A stretch of 64,000 bases of DNA, taken from Tribonema minus. Lineage: Eukaryota; Sar; Xanthophyceae; Tribonematales; Tribonemataceae. Within the stretch, counting starts at the first letter, position 1, and each line of letters opens with the position of its first letter. A program made the translations under genes and the position numbers. Below, piece after piece: positions 12,601-24,600 of the stretch. The stretch covers positions 992,001-1,056,000 of the forward strand of contig JAFCMP010000334.1 of the NCBI GenBank assembly GCA_017506865.1, in the 5' to 3' direction. The notes beneath the pieces were generated by a model. That model saw only the letters and a list, made by a program, of their open reading frames with translations, made no database searches and was not told the DNA's origin.

Positions 12601-15600
12601 GGGGATGTTGATGATGTTGATGTTGATGACTGAGCAAGGGACGCAAGGTTGGGGTTAGGGTTAGGGTAAGGGCCGTTTTGAGGTGCCCAGCAGTTGCAAT
12701 GTAGACATTAAAGAGGTTTTCGCGAGCAGCTGAGATGTAGTATTCGGCTACATGATTGCAGGTCAGGGGCGGCCAGTTTGTAGTGAGCAGGCACTGGCAG
12801 CCCTGCAACAGGGGCCCAGAGCTGAAGCTTACCAAGAACATGCGGCAAACACAAACTAGTTGGTGGTTGCACAGTCAATCATGCACAAAATTTTCACCCC
12901 TCGAACTGAAGTATTTTAAAGTACATCAAATTAAGAGCCTACCCAGCAAAGTATGGAGCGCCTGCAATGCAGTCTTGTCACTTACCATATACACATGAGT
13001 GAGATGTGACACGATGCAAGCGAGTGGCACAAGCCTTGAGAAGTGCCTGCCGGTCAGTACTGAAGTCATCATGTCAAAGATGTCTCAAGCGCGGCCTGTT
13101 GCTGTGGAGCTATCACCATGCACACTTCCAAACCAGTATCCACTGCCGAAGCATATGTTCATGGTTAGGTCAGTCCCAACGGGCAATGAATGCAGGCAAG
13201 CGCCTATGGCTAGCAACATTTTTTGTTGCATCGACTGATAGTAAGATCGCACATCAGTTGTGCTCAGGCAGGGGAAGTCAGACGTGCTGCACCAGGCTGG
13301 CTTGTTGAGCATCAACGCCTCACTGAGCTGAGCATGCCATTGCCGCGGGACCTGGCAGAGCGCATCATGGAGTACACACGCGGAGCGTGGCTGCTGGGCT
13401 GTGTTGTAACCCTAATGTCCAGGCTCTTGGAGGGCGCAGTGCGGACTAGGGTGCTGTGTAAGATGAGACCCTAGGGATGCATAGGACACCCGGTAATGTT
13501 CAGGCTCTTCGAGGGCGCAGTGCGGACTAGGTTGCTGCATAAGATGTGACCCTACGAATTCAAAGGACACCCGGCCTCCCTTGGGATCGTTGTTTAGATG
13601 TACCTAAAAGTATAAGTCTACAAGTACATACAGAATTGATCCCTCAAATTACAGAATCATATACAAACGTGTTAGACCTAGTGTCAATTTAGCGTTTAGC
13701 ATTGGTTTCAGCTCAGCATACCTTTCATGGCCACCATCAGGTTCATCAATGTGTCCGGCCAATGGACGCTCACGTTCATCTGCCATCAACAACGCAGAAA
13801 AAAGGCGTGATGATGACAGCTTGAGCCGACTCACGGACAAAAAAGGGGCCAGGCCCCTCGCTGTCTTACCTGTTGTATAAAAAAGGCCTGAAGTGAAGCT
13901 GCTCAGCACAGCATACTGTCACGCTTGGGAATGCACTCATTGTACCAGCAAACATCAGATCAAAGAGCGGACTGCTTCAGTGCTGCTGCCGGGCCTGAAA
14001 TTGACACAAGTGTCAGCAGTGGATCGGGGCAGCTCTAAATTGGACTGAACAAGGTCAGCAATGGGTAATCAACGACTATAATAATCACCGTGTGACATAC
14101 AAAACTTTAAATCCGGCCTTGTTGGTACTGATTATATCAAGTGCTATTGAACGCACGCATTGACCTGTGAGGTGACAGTTTTAGTGGCTGCATCGCCCCG
14201 AGATTGGTATGCAGCAAGCACCCCATTTATTTCTGCAGTGCTGCAGCTGATTGAGGCAGATGTTTGTAACTCTGCAGCCGCAACAGCAGCTCGTGCGCTT
14301 CCTGATGTGATCAATCAACCACAATGAAAGTTTATCGATGGCCTTCGGGTTTATGTCATGGCAACTGGCGGCAGTTGTCAGGCCAAGCACGTGTCTGCGG
14401 GAACATACAAATGAAGCGGCAGACGCCTGCAAAGCGGATGAATCGACTGCTACCGAGCGCTGCAGGGTCTACATGCACCCGGGTAGTTATGCCTCAGTGA
14501 GATGCCCACTTGTTGTGGCGTGCCTTGCTGCGTCCCACACGCATTATGATAGGGACAGCAGTGCGGGCTCTCAATTGTAAGTTTCGGCTGCTGCAAACAA
14601 AGTCCTTTTGGAAGCACGGCTCTAGCTAGCATTCGGAGGTAGTAGTATGTAGTGCGTGGCACAGTGTGCTCTGAGCCGAAAACAGTTAAACGCACTGTCA
14701 GTGTGCAGCACAGGCACCACACAAGCATAAGAGCTGCCTCTGTTGCATGTCCTATGTATGGGTTCATAGAATTTTCGCCCTGGGGCGCAAGTGAACAAAC
14801 TACACGCACTCATGCTAGGGTCATCAATGGGTGTTGTGGACCAAACGCACCTGCAGTGACGAGAACACCTGAACGAAACCAATTGAAACCTTCATCTTGG
14901 AAGAGATGCTGCTGATGAGGGCAGAAAGCCCCTCCCTGATGCCCAGATTAACATCCACGGCCCTGGTGGCGTGGTTCATGCCTTTTACGCCACAAACAGC
15001 CTGCAACATGACAGGTGGGGTACAAATGCAACTTTCGTGAATGCTATTGCCCGTGCAGAGCTGTGAGGCAGATCATGGGGCAACCTCATAGTACTCGGTC
15101 TGCTTCTGACATTGTCAATTCTTAAAACGCGCCAAAAGCCCCATGATGATGTCCATGTGCTTTCACCACCATTCTATGATTCCTGAGCACCGCTGCAGTT
15201 GATGCTCCAACTCGGAGACGTTGATTATCATAGAGAGAGGGGTAGCCCGTGGCGATTGCTCGGGCGGGCGGGGGAGGGGGGGGGGGAGTCATAGCTGCGG
15301 TTGCCTATTCAAGGCCCATCCAGCCAGCTTACAATTTGCACAAGTCTCATCGAAGGCAATCATGTGCTGTGAGCATATTTGCCTCGCACAACGACAACCG
15401 GCCTCCCTAGCCTCGTTGTGATATGCCAGGATACACAGCTCTAAAACTCAAAAATCACCGGTGCCTGCCCACCTGCTGGCCGACATCTGCTGCATCCCCG
15501 ACAGATGCCGTGTTGCCACCATCCTCCACGCCAGTGTTGACGTCAGACACATCCGCTCCAGTGTCGTTAGCGCCCGCGATCTCTACCATGTCACCGATCC

Positions 15601-18600
15601 CGCCGTTGTTGCCGCTGTTGTGCTGACCACCCTGTTGAGCAGCGCTGCCACCGCCCACCATGCCGTTTATGGAGTGCAGCTGCTCAGTTGCCGCGGCAAC
15701 AACAGTTGTGCCGCCAGCGGTCTTGAAGTCGCCATCCTTGCTGGCATTGTTTTGCTGTGGCGTCAGCACGCGGCAACACAAGCCATGTCAGCAATACTCT
15801 ACGTCTGGTAGCTTTTGGTAACTGGCGGTGCGGTAAAGTAAGTCCAAGCACAGTCTGCACAACGTGCCACAGTGGCCCACTGGACTGGTCGAACCTTCTG
15901 TGTCAAGATGCATGTACTGTTCAGAGGAGATCTCACAGCTTTGATTATACTGCAGCGATTGCAGTTCAAGTGACAAGGCATACACGCCAGTGGTCATCAG
16001 CTGTCTGTGGCCACCTCCATGACATTTTCTATAAGAGAGCGCGTGCAGGTGTCAGAAAGGTTGGAGTGATTTTTTGCAGATGGACCGAACGAGCAAGAGT
16101 GAACGGTACACAGCGCTGACTATTACTCAAACGCAGCTTTCATGGCCTGCATACAATGATCCGACAATTACTATATTAGCATATAGCTTCTTTTGGATGG
16201 TCATGCATACATCCACCGTGGTGTCCTCAATGAGAGGAGCACATGAACTCTTTGCACACTGTGTGGCCAGCCACATGGCCTGTGGAATTGAATTTTCCAC
16301 TTCTGAATCAGCAATTTTTTATACCCACAGGTAACAGCTCGTGAGATGGCCATCTATGCCTATATGGCACCCTCAACAACCCTTAATGAGCATGCAGACG
16401 CCGTCATCACCGCCTGAACAGCCACATGGCCTGCAGTCGAGGCAAATTATTACATAAATATGTTTGAGTCATGGTTGAACCCATAGACAACTGCTCGTGA
16501 GATGCTTACCTCCAGCATGGCGCCCTCAACCAGGGAGCACGCGGATGCCATCATCACCGCGTGGCCGGCCACACGGCCTGCGGTCTGAGCACTGCCGCGC
16601 CCGCTGCCATCCTCAGCCATCTGACCCTCTGCCCGCTGGAGCGCCGCCCCTGCTGCCACGTTACTGCTGTCAACGCTTCGGCGTGCATGGGTGCCTGTTG
16701 TGCGGCCCCTGGCGGCGGCGTAGCTCGAGGGCTGGTGCTTGGTGATGCATGATGCGTGGCGCGCAGCTATCTTCGCGGCGACCGCCTCGGGTGCGCCCCC
16801 GGCCTTCAGCGCAAGAGTCACCGGGCGAGGGTCAAGATTACTACGATTACGCCGAGGAATGGCGTGCACATACACTCAGATGCGAGGTCAGATGGAGTTG
16901 AAAAGAATAGCGTTACGGTGCCTGGAACATGTACGTACCACGCATTGTGCAGCTCAAGCGCACAAGTAGATGAACTTTGTTGCGCTACATACCTGCACCG
17001 CCAGTTCTGCCGCCATAGCTTCCGTCTCCATCATGATGCTGCTCCGCCGACGCTCCTTGCGCGCATAGAACGGGATCGGCTTCATGGGGTCTGTGGGAGG
17101 GGGGTTCTGGTAGGGGTCGGGGGCATCCACCGCTTCCGGCGTGAAAGTCGGCGGGGGATACGCAGGGTTGAAGATGCTCTTGAGGTAGTACACCATGCCG
17201 CCCATGACAACAGCAGTTCCCAGCAGGACCACAATGCCGGCTTTGACAGTTGTGCCGGCAGCGGCGCCGCCCTGCACGATGCATGTGTGGAGTCAGGGTG
17301 GCAGTAAGCGTTAAGGTGGTGTCCACAGTAAGTTTTGAGTTGAGGGTATGCGCGGTTGCAGATGTTGTTGAGGTAGTGTACCATGCCGCTCATGATAACA
17401 GCGGCTGCCAGCAGGAACACAATGATAATGCCGGCTTTCGACAGCTTTGCGGTAGCGGCGCTGCCCTGAGAGGAGCATGTGCGGAATCAGGGTTGAAGCA
17501 GGTACTCTGGTGGAGTCACACACACTGGCAGCAATGAAATAGAGAAAGCAACAGCTTTGACGGCGATGCACATGTGCAGTCGTTTTTGTTGCAGCTTTGC
17601 TGCACCCTCGAGGATCCATCAACACCGCGGGAGTGACTGAAGCCCACATTTCCGCAGCCATAGTATGAGGTTGACAGCCCAGCCATGTATTTGCACTGTT
17701 GCGAGGGGGCGCAGCCAGAGGCGACAGTCGCAAGCAATGGCCCCAAACAGGGCTACGGAGCGAGGGATGATGACAGCTTTTAGCAGTAGGTGTTCAAGCA
17801 TGCTCCCAATGCCCTCAAAAATATGGCGTGCACGAACTGCTGCTCGGTGTACTACTAGTACTTACCTGACAGATGTTGCATGATCCGTCGGTTCCAAGGT
17901 AGAAGTTGTCCGCACAGACACCTGCGTGAAGCCATTGGTAAAATAAGTGCACTTGAATGCTTTGGTGGCGCGCAGCGCAAACACATGGGTACGTGAAGCA
18001 TGACAATTACTGCAGGCTGAAGTACTTCTGCATCTGACTATCATCTGACTAGGACATGCGTTGAGGAGCATAGCCCAAATGGTCTTGGATCGCAAACTCT
18101 ACGTCCGGCCTCTGTTGAGGCTTTGAATACAACATCGAATGCCCAAGCACCACTTCGAATGCTCGGCACATGCATTTTGCCCTACTATGACTGCTGGGTG
18201 CATCTCTGACACTTTGTGTCCATGGTGGACTCTACTGGCCCAACAAAAATAACAGAAAGGTGTTCTTGCATACATATTTGTTGTGATTGTGACCTGACCA
18301 TATACGCAGCTGCGATGTTTCAATTACCAAGCGCTTACTCTATAGAAGTATGACGAATGATCAAGAGACAGTGCATGGGGTAACCGCTGCTCTGACTGAA
18401 CTGAGTGTTGTTGAAGCAGCTGAGCACTTCAAGTTGACTGAGCAGCACTTCGCATGGCAACCTTTGGCTGCTGCTGAGCAGCTACTGAGCGATGACAGCC
18501 TGCACCCGGTCGACGGATTCCCAGAAGTATGTAGGGACTCGAGAATCACAGAAATGAACGTCTGACTCATCACGTGGCCTGGCAATTGCATTGGCAACTC

Positions 18601-21600
18601 AGGAACATCATGATTTGTGGAGTTGGTTGCAAGTCGTCATAGTCATCAAAAACAATGTCTTCTCTCCCAACAAGAGCTGACTTGCTGCCTTCCTTAAGGT
18701 TCTGTGCGTTTTGCGCCTGCGCCTCAGGCGCACACGCACCGTTCACTACGATCAGTGCAAAGATTGCATAATTGCCATCATCTTCACCTTCATGCTGATC
18801 TCTTGTGAATTTCTCACGTGAAGTACCCTTGATTGCATGAGGTGGTCACGTACCACAGAGGGGCCCCTTGCTTGAGGCCCGGCGCGCACGCACTGTCTGC
18901 GCCGCCGAGACAGTTGGCTGCCGTCACGCATGCGTGATACCCGTAGGTCGATGTGTCCGCGCTTTCTGGCTGCGCGCGCCAGTACGCCGGGAGCACGGGG
19001 GGGATGCCAGTGCCCTGTGCTGAGCAGTCCGCACCCGTGGGACACATGTCGCATTTGCCATCGCAGCCACGGGGGTTTGTACAGTAGGTACCGGCAGAGC
19101 ATATGACGCAGGAGTAGACGCCGCCCGCACCCTGAACCTGGTGCATCGGAATCAACGGTGCATGTATTAGTAATGTTAATCACTTCCATGTGGGTATCTA
19201 TAAGTATGTACCTGGGTTTCCTGACATGTATACTTTAAAGCATACATATACGATTGGTAATAGCCCCAACAGGCGAGAGCGCGTACACCAGCGATTCTGC
19301 TTATAGCGTCTGACACCATGCCATGATGGTTCTACACACAAACACGCTGAGACAGAGTCTGTATGCTTTGTGTTGGAATGAGTGATGGTGCTCAAGTGCT
19401 CAAATATCGTCAGCGTAGTGCCATGTGAACCTTGTCTGAGCTTGATCTCTAGTCCAGGAAAGCCACAGTCTGGATGCCTTCTGCTGCCAAAACCCATTGC
19501 TACCGTAGTGTGACATATTTGATTTCTTAGAACATGGCGTGCAAGGGGATGGCGCCTGCCAGAGTAAGCAAGCATGCACTGGGGGTGGGGGATACTCAGC
19601 AGCGCACCACAGGCCTTGAACCACGGTGACCGTGCTCTTTCAAACATCAGGTTCAAGTGGAACTTACTCTTCACAGCTACAGACAGTTCACACAGAGAGT
19701 TCACGCAGATGCCGCCGCCCTCATTCATTGACACTGGTGAATCAGCAGTAATCACATCCATATCAAGCCTCAAAACGTTAACTTGCCTGAGCGTACCCCT
19801 CAGAACCGCAGTCCACAGACGCCGTCACCTGCTTCTGCTCCACAGACGAGACACTTGCCAGCCCAACAGTCACTCCGTTGACCGCCAGCGCCGCTGTCAG
19901 GTCGTCATTGGCGCCAAGCGCCTTCACCGCTGCGGCAGCCTCCGCCTCCGACTGCACCACGATTGTTGCCGATATCTGGAGGTCGTTGGTGCTCAAACGG
20001 CGCCCCTCAATGGCCGTGGCCTGCAGGTACTCAGGGTGCAATGACAGATATCAGTGCATGGTTGGCCTCACTTTCATGCGATGCTGTTCGGGGTCCCCAT
20101 AGCTGGGACACAATGCATTTTGCTGGTGCTGCGCATGCAACGCAGGAACACATAATTTACCGGCGAATTCACCGCAGTGGACATATATCAATTGCCACGC
20201 AGGCTGACATGATGCCGTAATGTCAATACACGATAAGATAACCATCGTCTTTACTCAGGTATGGCATGGTTTGAGCAGCACCTCATATACGACAAAAGCA
20301 GACGCAAACCACCGCAGTGCTCGTACACCATTTGCCACGCCGGCTGTGGTGACTCCGTGATGATACATCAGGCCGCCTGAGGTAACAATCAGCTTTGCTC
20401 AGGCGTGGCATGGTTTGGGCAGCACCTTATACGACAGATGCAGACGTAACGCACCGCAGCGCACTTACATCAATCGCCACGCCAGCAGGGGTGACCCCGG
20501 TGATGTCAGCCACCGTGGCCTCAAAGGATGCACGCGTCACTGTGGTCCACTCGCCCTGCAGGTCCACTACCGTAAACTGAACCGAGACCCTGTAGAGGTC
20601 CACTTTGTAGGCGTTGAACGTGTACTTGACGCTGCTTTTGATTGGCCGGCCGACCTCCTTGACAACGGTGATGTCCACCACGGTGTTGTTCTGGATGGCG
20701 TATACCCTGGTTGATCATACACAGATTTGTGACGCGGCTTAGCACCATGTAACTCCTTACTAGTAGCATCTGTATAGGCCAGTGGGCTTGTAACTGGTGC
20801 AAGTCCATATAATAAGTGTTGTCGTGGTACATCCATGCACGCTGCTCATGATGGGGGCGGGGCTCACCATACTCATGGTAAAGCCCTGCTTGCTGCTACA
20901 GCAGTGAGTGCATGGCATAGACCGTGCTCCGCCGAACAAGTGTGTTTAGGCCTCAGCACATGGCCATTACTTGAGCACTTGGGGTTGGATGCAGCAGCTA
21001 CTGCTTGATAACTTGGTGCAACTGTAACTTAGTCATGGAAAAAAACTCTTGTCAGGGGGGCCGGCATCTTCATCGAACATGGTACTGTAGTGGAGGATGT
21101 GAGAGTCGCAAGTACTACAGTTGTCTAATCATCTTCTACAAGAATGTAGAGAGGCTAGGTTTCAACACGGTAGAGCAGCTGGTGGAACTGCATAAACATG
21201 AAAACTGTGGTTATTAAAAACCTAATGTGCTGCCGTAGGGGAGTGCGACGTCAAGTAGTGCTGCTTTAAAACCAGTAAATGTGGCATAATTTACCTCTGC
21301 TGCTTGAGGGGCGGACCTGTATTATGTAAATGCCGCCTAGACGTGGTACAATGATGGTGGGGAGGGACACAGACCCCGTGTTGACCGTTCTGTGTGTCAC
21401 GTCGTCCTAGTGAGGTGGCACGCGCAGCATAGCATATGCCTGGTGGCCGTTTAACGCCGGCTGATCCATCTACAAATGCAATTCAAATTCATAGTATGCT
21501 GCACAGTGTGTCTTTGTTTCAAAGCATACACTTCATACGCTGCATGGCTTTGCCTTGGGCTTGTAACGTACCACCGTGGCGTCGTGACAGTAAGACAGTA

Positions 21601-24600
21601 GGGCGTTGTGGTGGAGTCCACGCAGCTTGAAGGCTGGGCTGGGCCAGCAATGATGCTGTCTGCGCCATGCTTGAACTGGATGTAGTAGTCAGTGGCATCA
21701 ATGTCCAGACGGTAGACAGACACCTGAAGTGGGTCGCCGCCCCTGAGATTGCAGTGCCAGCAGTGCAAGGGTCGAGCGTCAGAAATACAGCAGTGACTGT
21801 GCTGGAAGTGCAGTAGTGTCATTTTCCCGATCTTGGTCGCCGTGTGTTACTAGAACCCGGCTTCCTGGTATGCATGATTCCACTTGTACATGAGCAAGCA
21901 TGTTTTTGAAAAAAACGAAGGCGTACCAGGATACTTGACTGTTTATAACTTGTACCGTAAAGACAACGGCCACAGCGCTATGGGTGAGCAAGATTAGATG
22001 TGGCAGTGGATTGAGTTGCTGATGCACCAGGTCACCCTTGAGCAGGAAAAGAAAGAGGACTTAAGTCTTTGTAACCCGCACCAGATCTAAACTCCTGGCA
22101 GACCACGGAAAGCAGCTGATCACACATCACACAAGTAATCAAAGAAACCTCGAGGCACGTGGCATGCTTTGAGGAGCGTAGCTCACCCACACATAGCTTG
22201 CACGGCCGAGTCTCTGCAGCTGCTGCAGTCGGGGCCTTCGATGTTTTCAATCTTCTCCGCAATGTACAAAACCATAATGAGTACAGGAGAACGTAGGGGA
22301 GGACCCCGAGATGCCATTTGGCGGCGGCGGCGTTTGAGTGGTTGTCGTTGCGACGCTTTCAGACTGTCATACGACATGTAGATTCCTTACAGCAAGATGC
22401 CAATCATCTGGGCTTTTTCGCGCCCTGAGCGAGAATCAATAAAAAGTACATCAGCAGCGTCAACGTACCATGCAAAGTCGTTGGTGGGTGATATTTCTAT
22501 GATCTCGGGATCGACCCTGAAGGGCACAGAAAAGTTCGTAGCGTTGGAGCCAAAGCGGGGCACAGGCGTGTTGTCGGTTCGCTTGATGACGCGCAGCTCC
22601 TGCCCGATGTCCACACTGGAGTCGTAGGGTGTAGTCTCACAAGTGATCAGGCGCGGCTTGATCCTGCACACCGGCGGTCACACACAGCAAAGCTATCATC
22701 AGATGCGCTTTTCTTACAGTTTTTGGTGGACGTCAGACGTTGTTGTTGTACAACGGGGGCTGAGGTGTAGGTGTGCACCATGGTTATTTGCAGCACGTGC
22801 TGCGACAGCTGTTGCAGTGTATTGCTATAGCTATTGCTAGTGAATGCAAGTTCGCATGACGAAATGTAGGATTAGTTGAGCGCTGCTGCTGCAACGTACC
22901 AAACGTAATGCATCAGTGAATCGCTTCTGCGTGCGGCAGGCCTTTGTGTATGGACTGGTTCTGGTGTCACATACTACAAGACAAGGCTTCACTGGACTGC
23001 AGTGCACGTATGGACTTGTATTTATAAAGGCCCAAGGGAGGCCGGGTTGCCTATGCAATCGAAAAGCTTGCGTCAACGCAGCAGCCTAGTCTGCGCTGTG
23101 CCCTAGGAGCTTGGATACCGGCGCCGCAACACAGCCCAGCATTGCACTCACATTGAGGCTCACCCCCAGATTGATCACCCTATCCTTGGGCCCACTGGCA
23201 GTAAGCAGAATCTAGTATTGCGAGTGCGTTGCTGACAAGTGCTTGCGAAATGCATCATGGCACGTACACGTATTGGATGTTCGGCAGCACGGCACAGCCA
23301 GCAGCGTGGGCTTTGTTTTGACATTGTGCTGCGTAGTCAACAGTGCTTGTTGAATTTCTATGTGCAGCAAAATCGCCATTTTTGGCAACCTTGTCTGACA
23401 AGCAGGCCTGCAGGGGAAGACAGTAGCTACTACGGCACAACATACCATATGCCATCGAGTGAGGTGCTCGCATATGGAACCGCCCCACCGGTGTCACCAA
23501 TCTTGCACACATATTCTCCCGTCGAGTCGAGGAATCCATAGCCAAGAATTGTCAGCAGCGCGCCGCCTGCCGCAGATGCATCTGTCACTGTTGTTGCTTC
23601 CCACTCCTGAGAGACCAAAGCAGGTGAGGTATGCAGTAACAGCTTTGAACCTGGCAGTTCCAGTCTGCGCTGGGCCACCTTGACAGCGCACAGCCGACCA
23701 GCCGTATAACGGTGGTTCGAATCGCACTCTGAGCATTGTCGCCTGTCCTTTTTTTGGCATGCTAAATAAACTGAGGGCATACACTCCGTATGCGCCGCCA
23801 GCCTAAGAGCAGAAGGCAACTACAAAATGACAAGAACCGCAGCAGCAGCATTCCTCTGCACAGACGCCTGCGGGAATTTCAACAGTTTTCTCTTGCCAAT
23901 CACAATTTTGACATGTTGCAGCAGGACGCGTAACAGTGCCTGACATGATTGAATCTGGATGTGCAACAACAATGCTTTGTGCAGTAGCAGCCACCCGATG
24001 AAAATGCAGTCTCACCTCCCAGAACGTGAAAATGCTGAATCCCTGGCCCTGGCTGAGGGGCAGCGGTATGTACTCGTAAGCGGTCTTCGACGCTCCGCTG
24101 GAAGTAACTTCAACAGTGAACTCAATGTCGCCCGCAGGCTGCACCCCCCCCCACACCGGCGCCTGGCAGGTGAGAGCCGTGTTTGACAAGAACACAGCGG
24201 CAGTTGACAAGCTCTCATCCGATGTGTAAAAAACGCAGTTGTACTTGTCCTCCACGATGAAGCCAGCGCCGTAGACCGTGATTGAGGTTCCGCCGCCGGC
24301 GCCGCTGTTGTTGAGATCCTTGCTGAGCACTTGAGGGACCACTTCTACAACCAGCGCCTCGGCTCGTGCGCGGAGGACCGGAAGCAACGTGTCGTCTTCA
24401 AGACGGACAAGGTCCACGGTAACGAGCCCTGCTCTGTAGTCTACAGCAAAGGGGGAGCGGTACGGGTCCCCGAACAAATGAGAGTGGTAGAATGCAGGCT
24501 AAGACCAGCCTGAGGGGTCGGGCCAGGTGCTGGGATGGAACTTGGGCTTGAGGCGTGGGCAGTGGTTGCGGTTGTCTTCACGCACTGGCATGTCGCATAT

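Larger units (their letters stand above)
6669..17271 (-). other. Giant gene, exons 24-32: C-terminal multi-pass membrane region
   Basis: Exon 24 holds a TM helix ([20 protein letters not shown]) followed by a Pro-rich and basic stretch. Exons 25 and 26 are low-complexity Ala/Gly/Asn-rich. Exon 27 gives [16 protein letters not shown]. Exon 28 has two TM segments ([39 protein letters not shown]). Exon 29 has [17 protein letters not shown]. Exon 30 has [14 protein letters not shown] and [20 protein letters not shown], exon 31 [19 protein letters not shown], and exon 32 two more TM segments then a Ser/Gly-rich tail. Junctions 11157/10601, 10374/8543 and 8466/7309 are in phase. A short exon is probably missing between 14851 and 12629. 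Confidence 0.76.

Noticed and set aside
13223..13474. Plus-strand ORF with [18 protein letters not shown], slightly like the linker of cyclic-nucleotide-gated channels
   Set aside because: It lies inside the giant gene's intron region, has no neighbouring channel sequence, and continues into a tandem repeat; the likeness is too short.
23685..23745. GGTTCGAATC, a tRNA T-loop-like sequence
   Set aside because: Flanking bases do not form a T stem and no D arm or anticodon arm fits on either strand.
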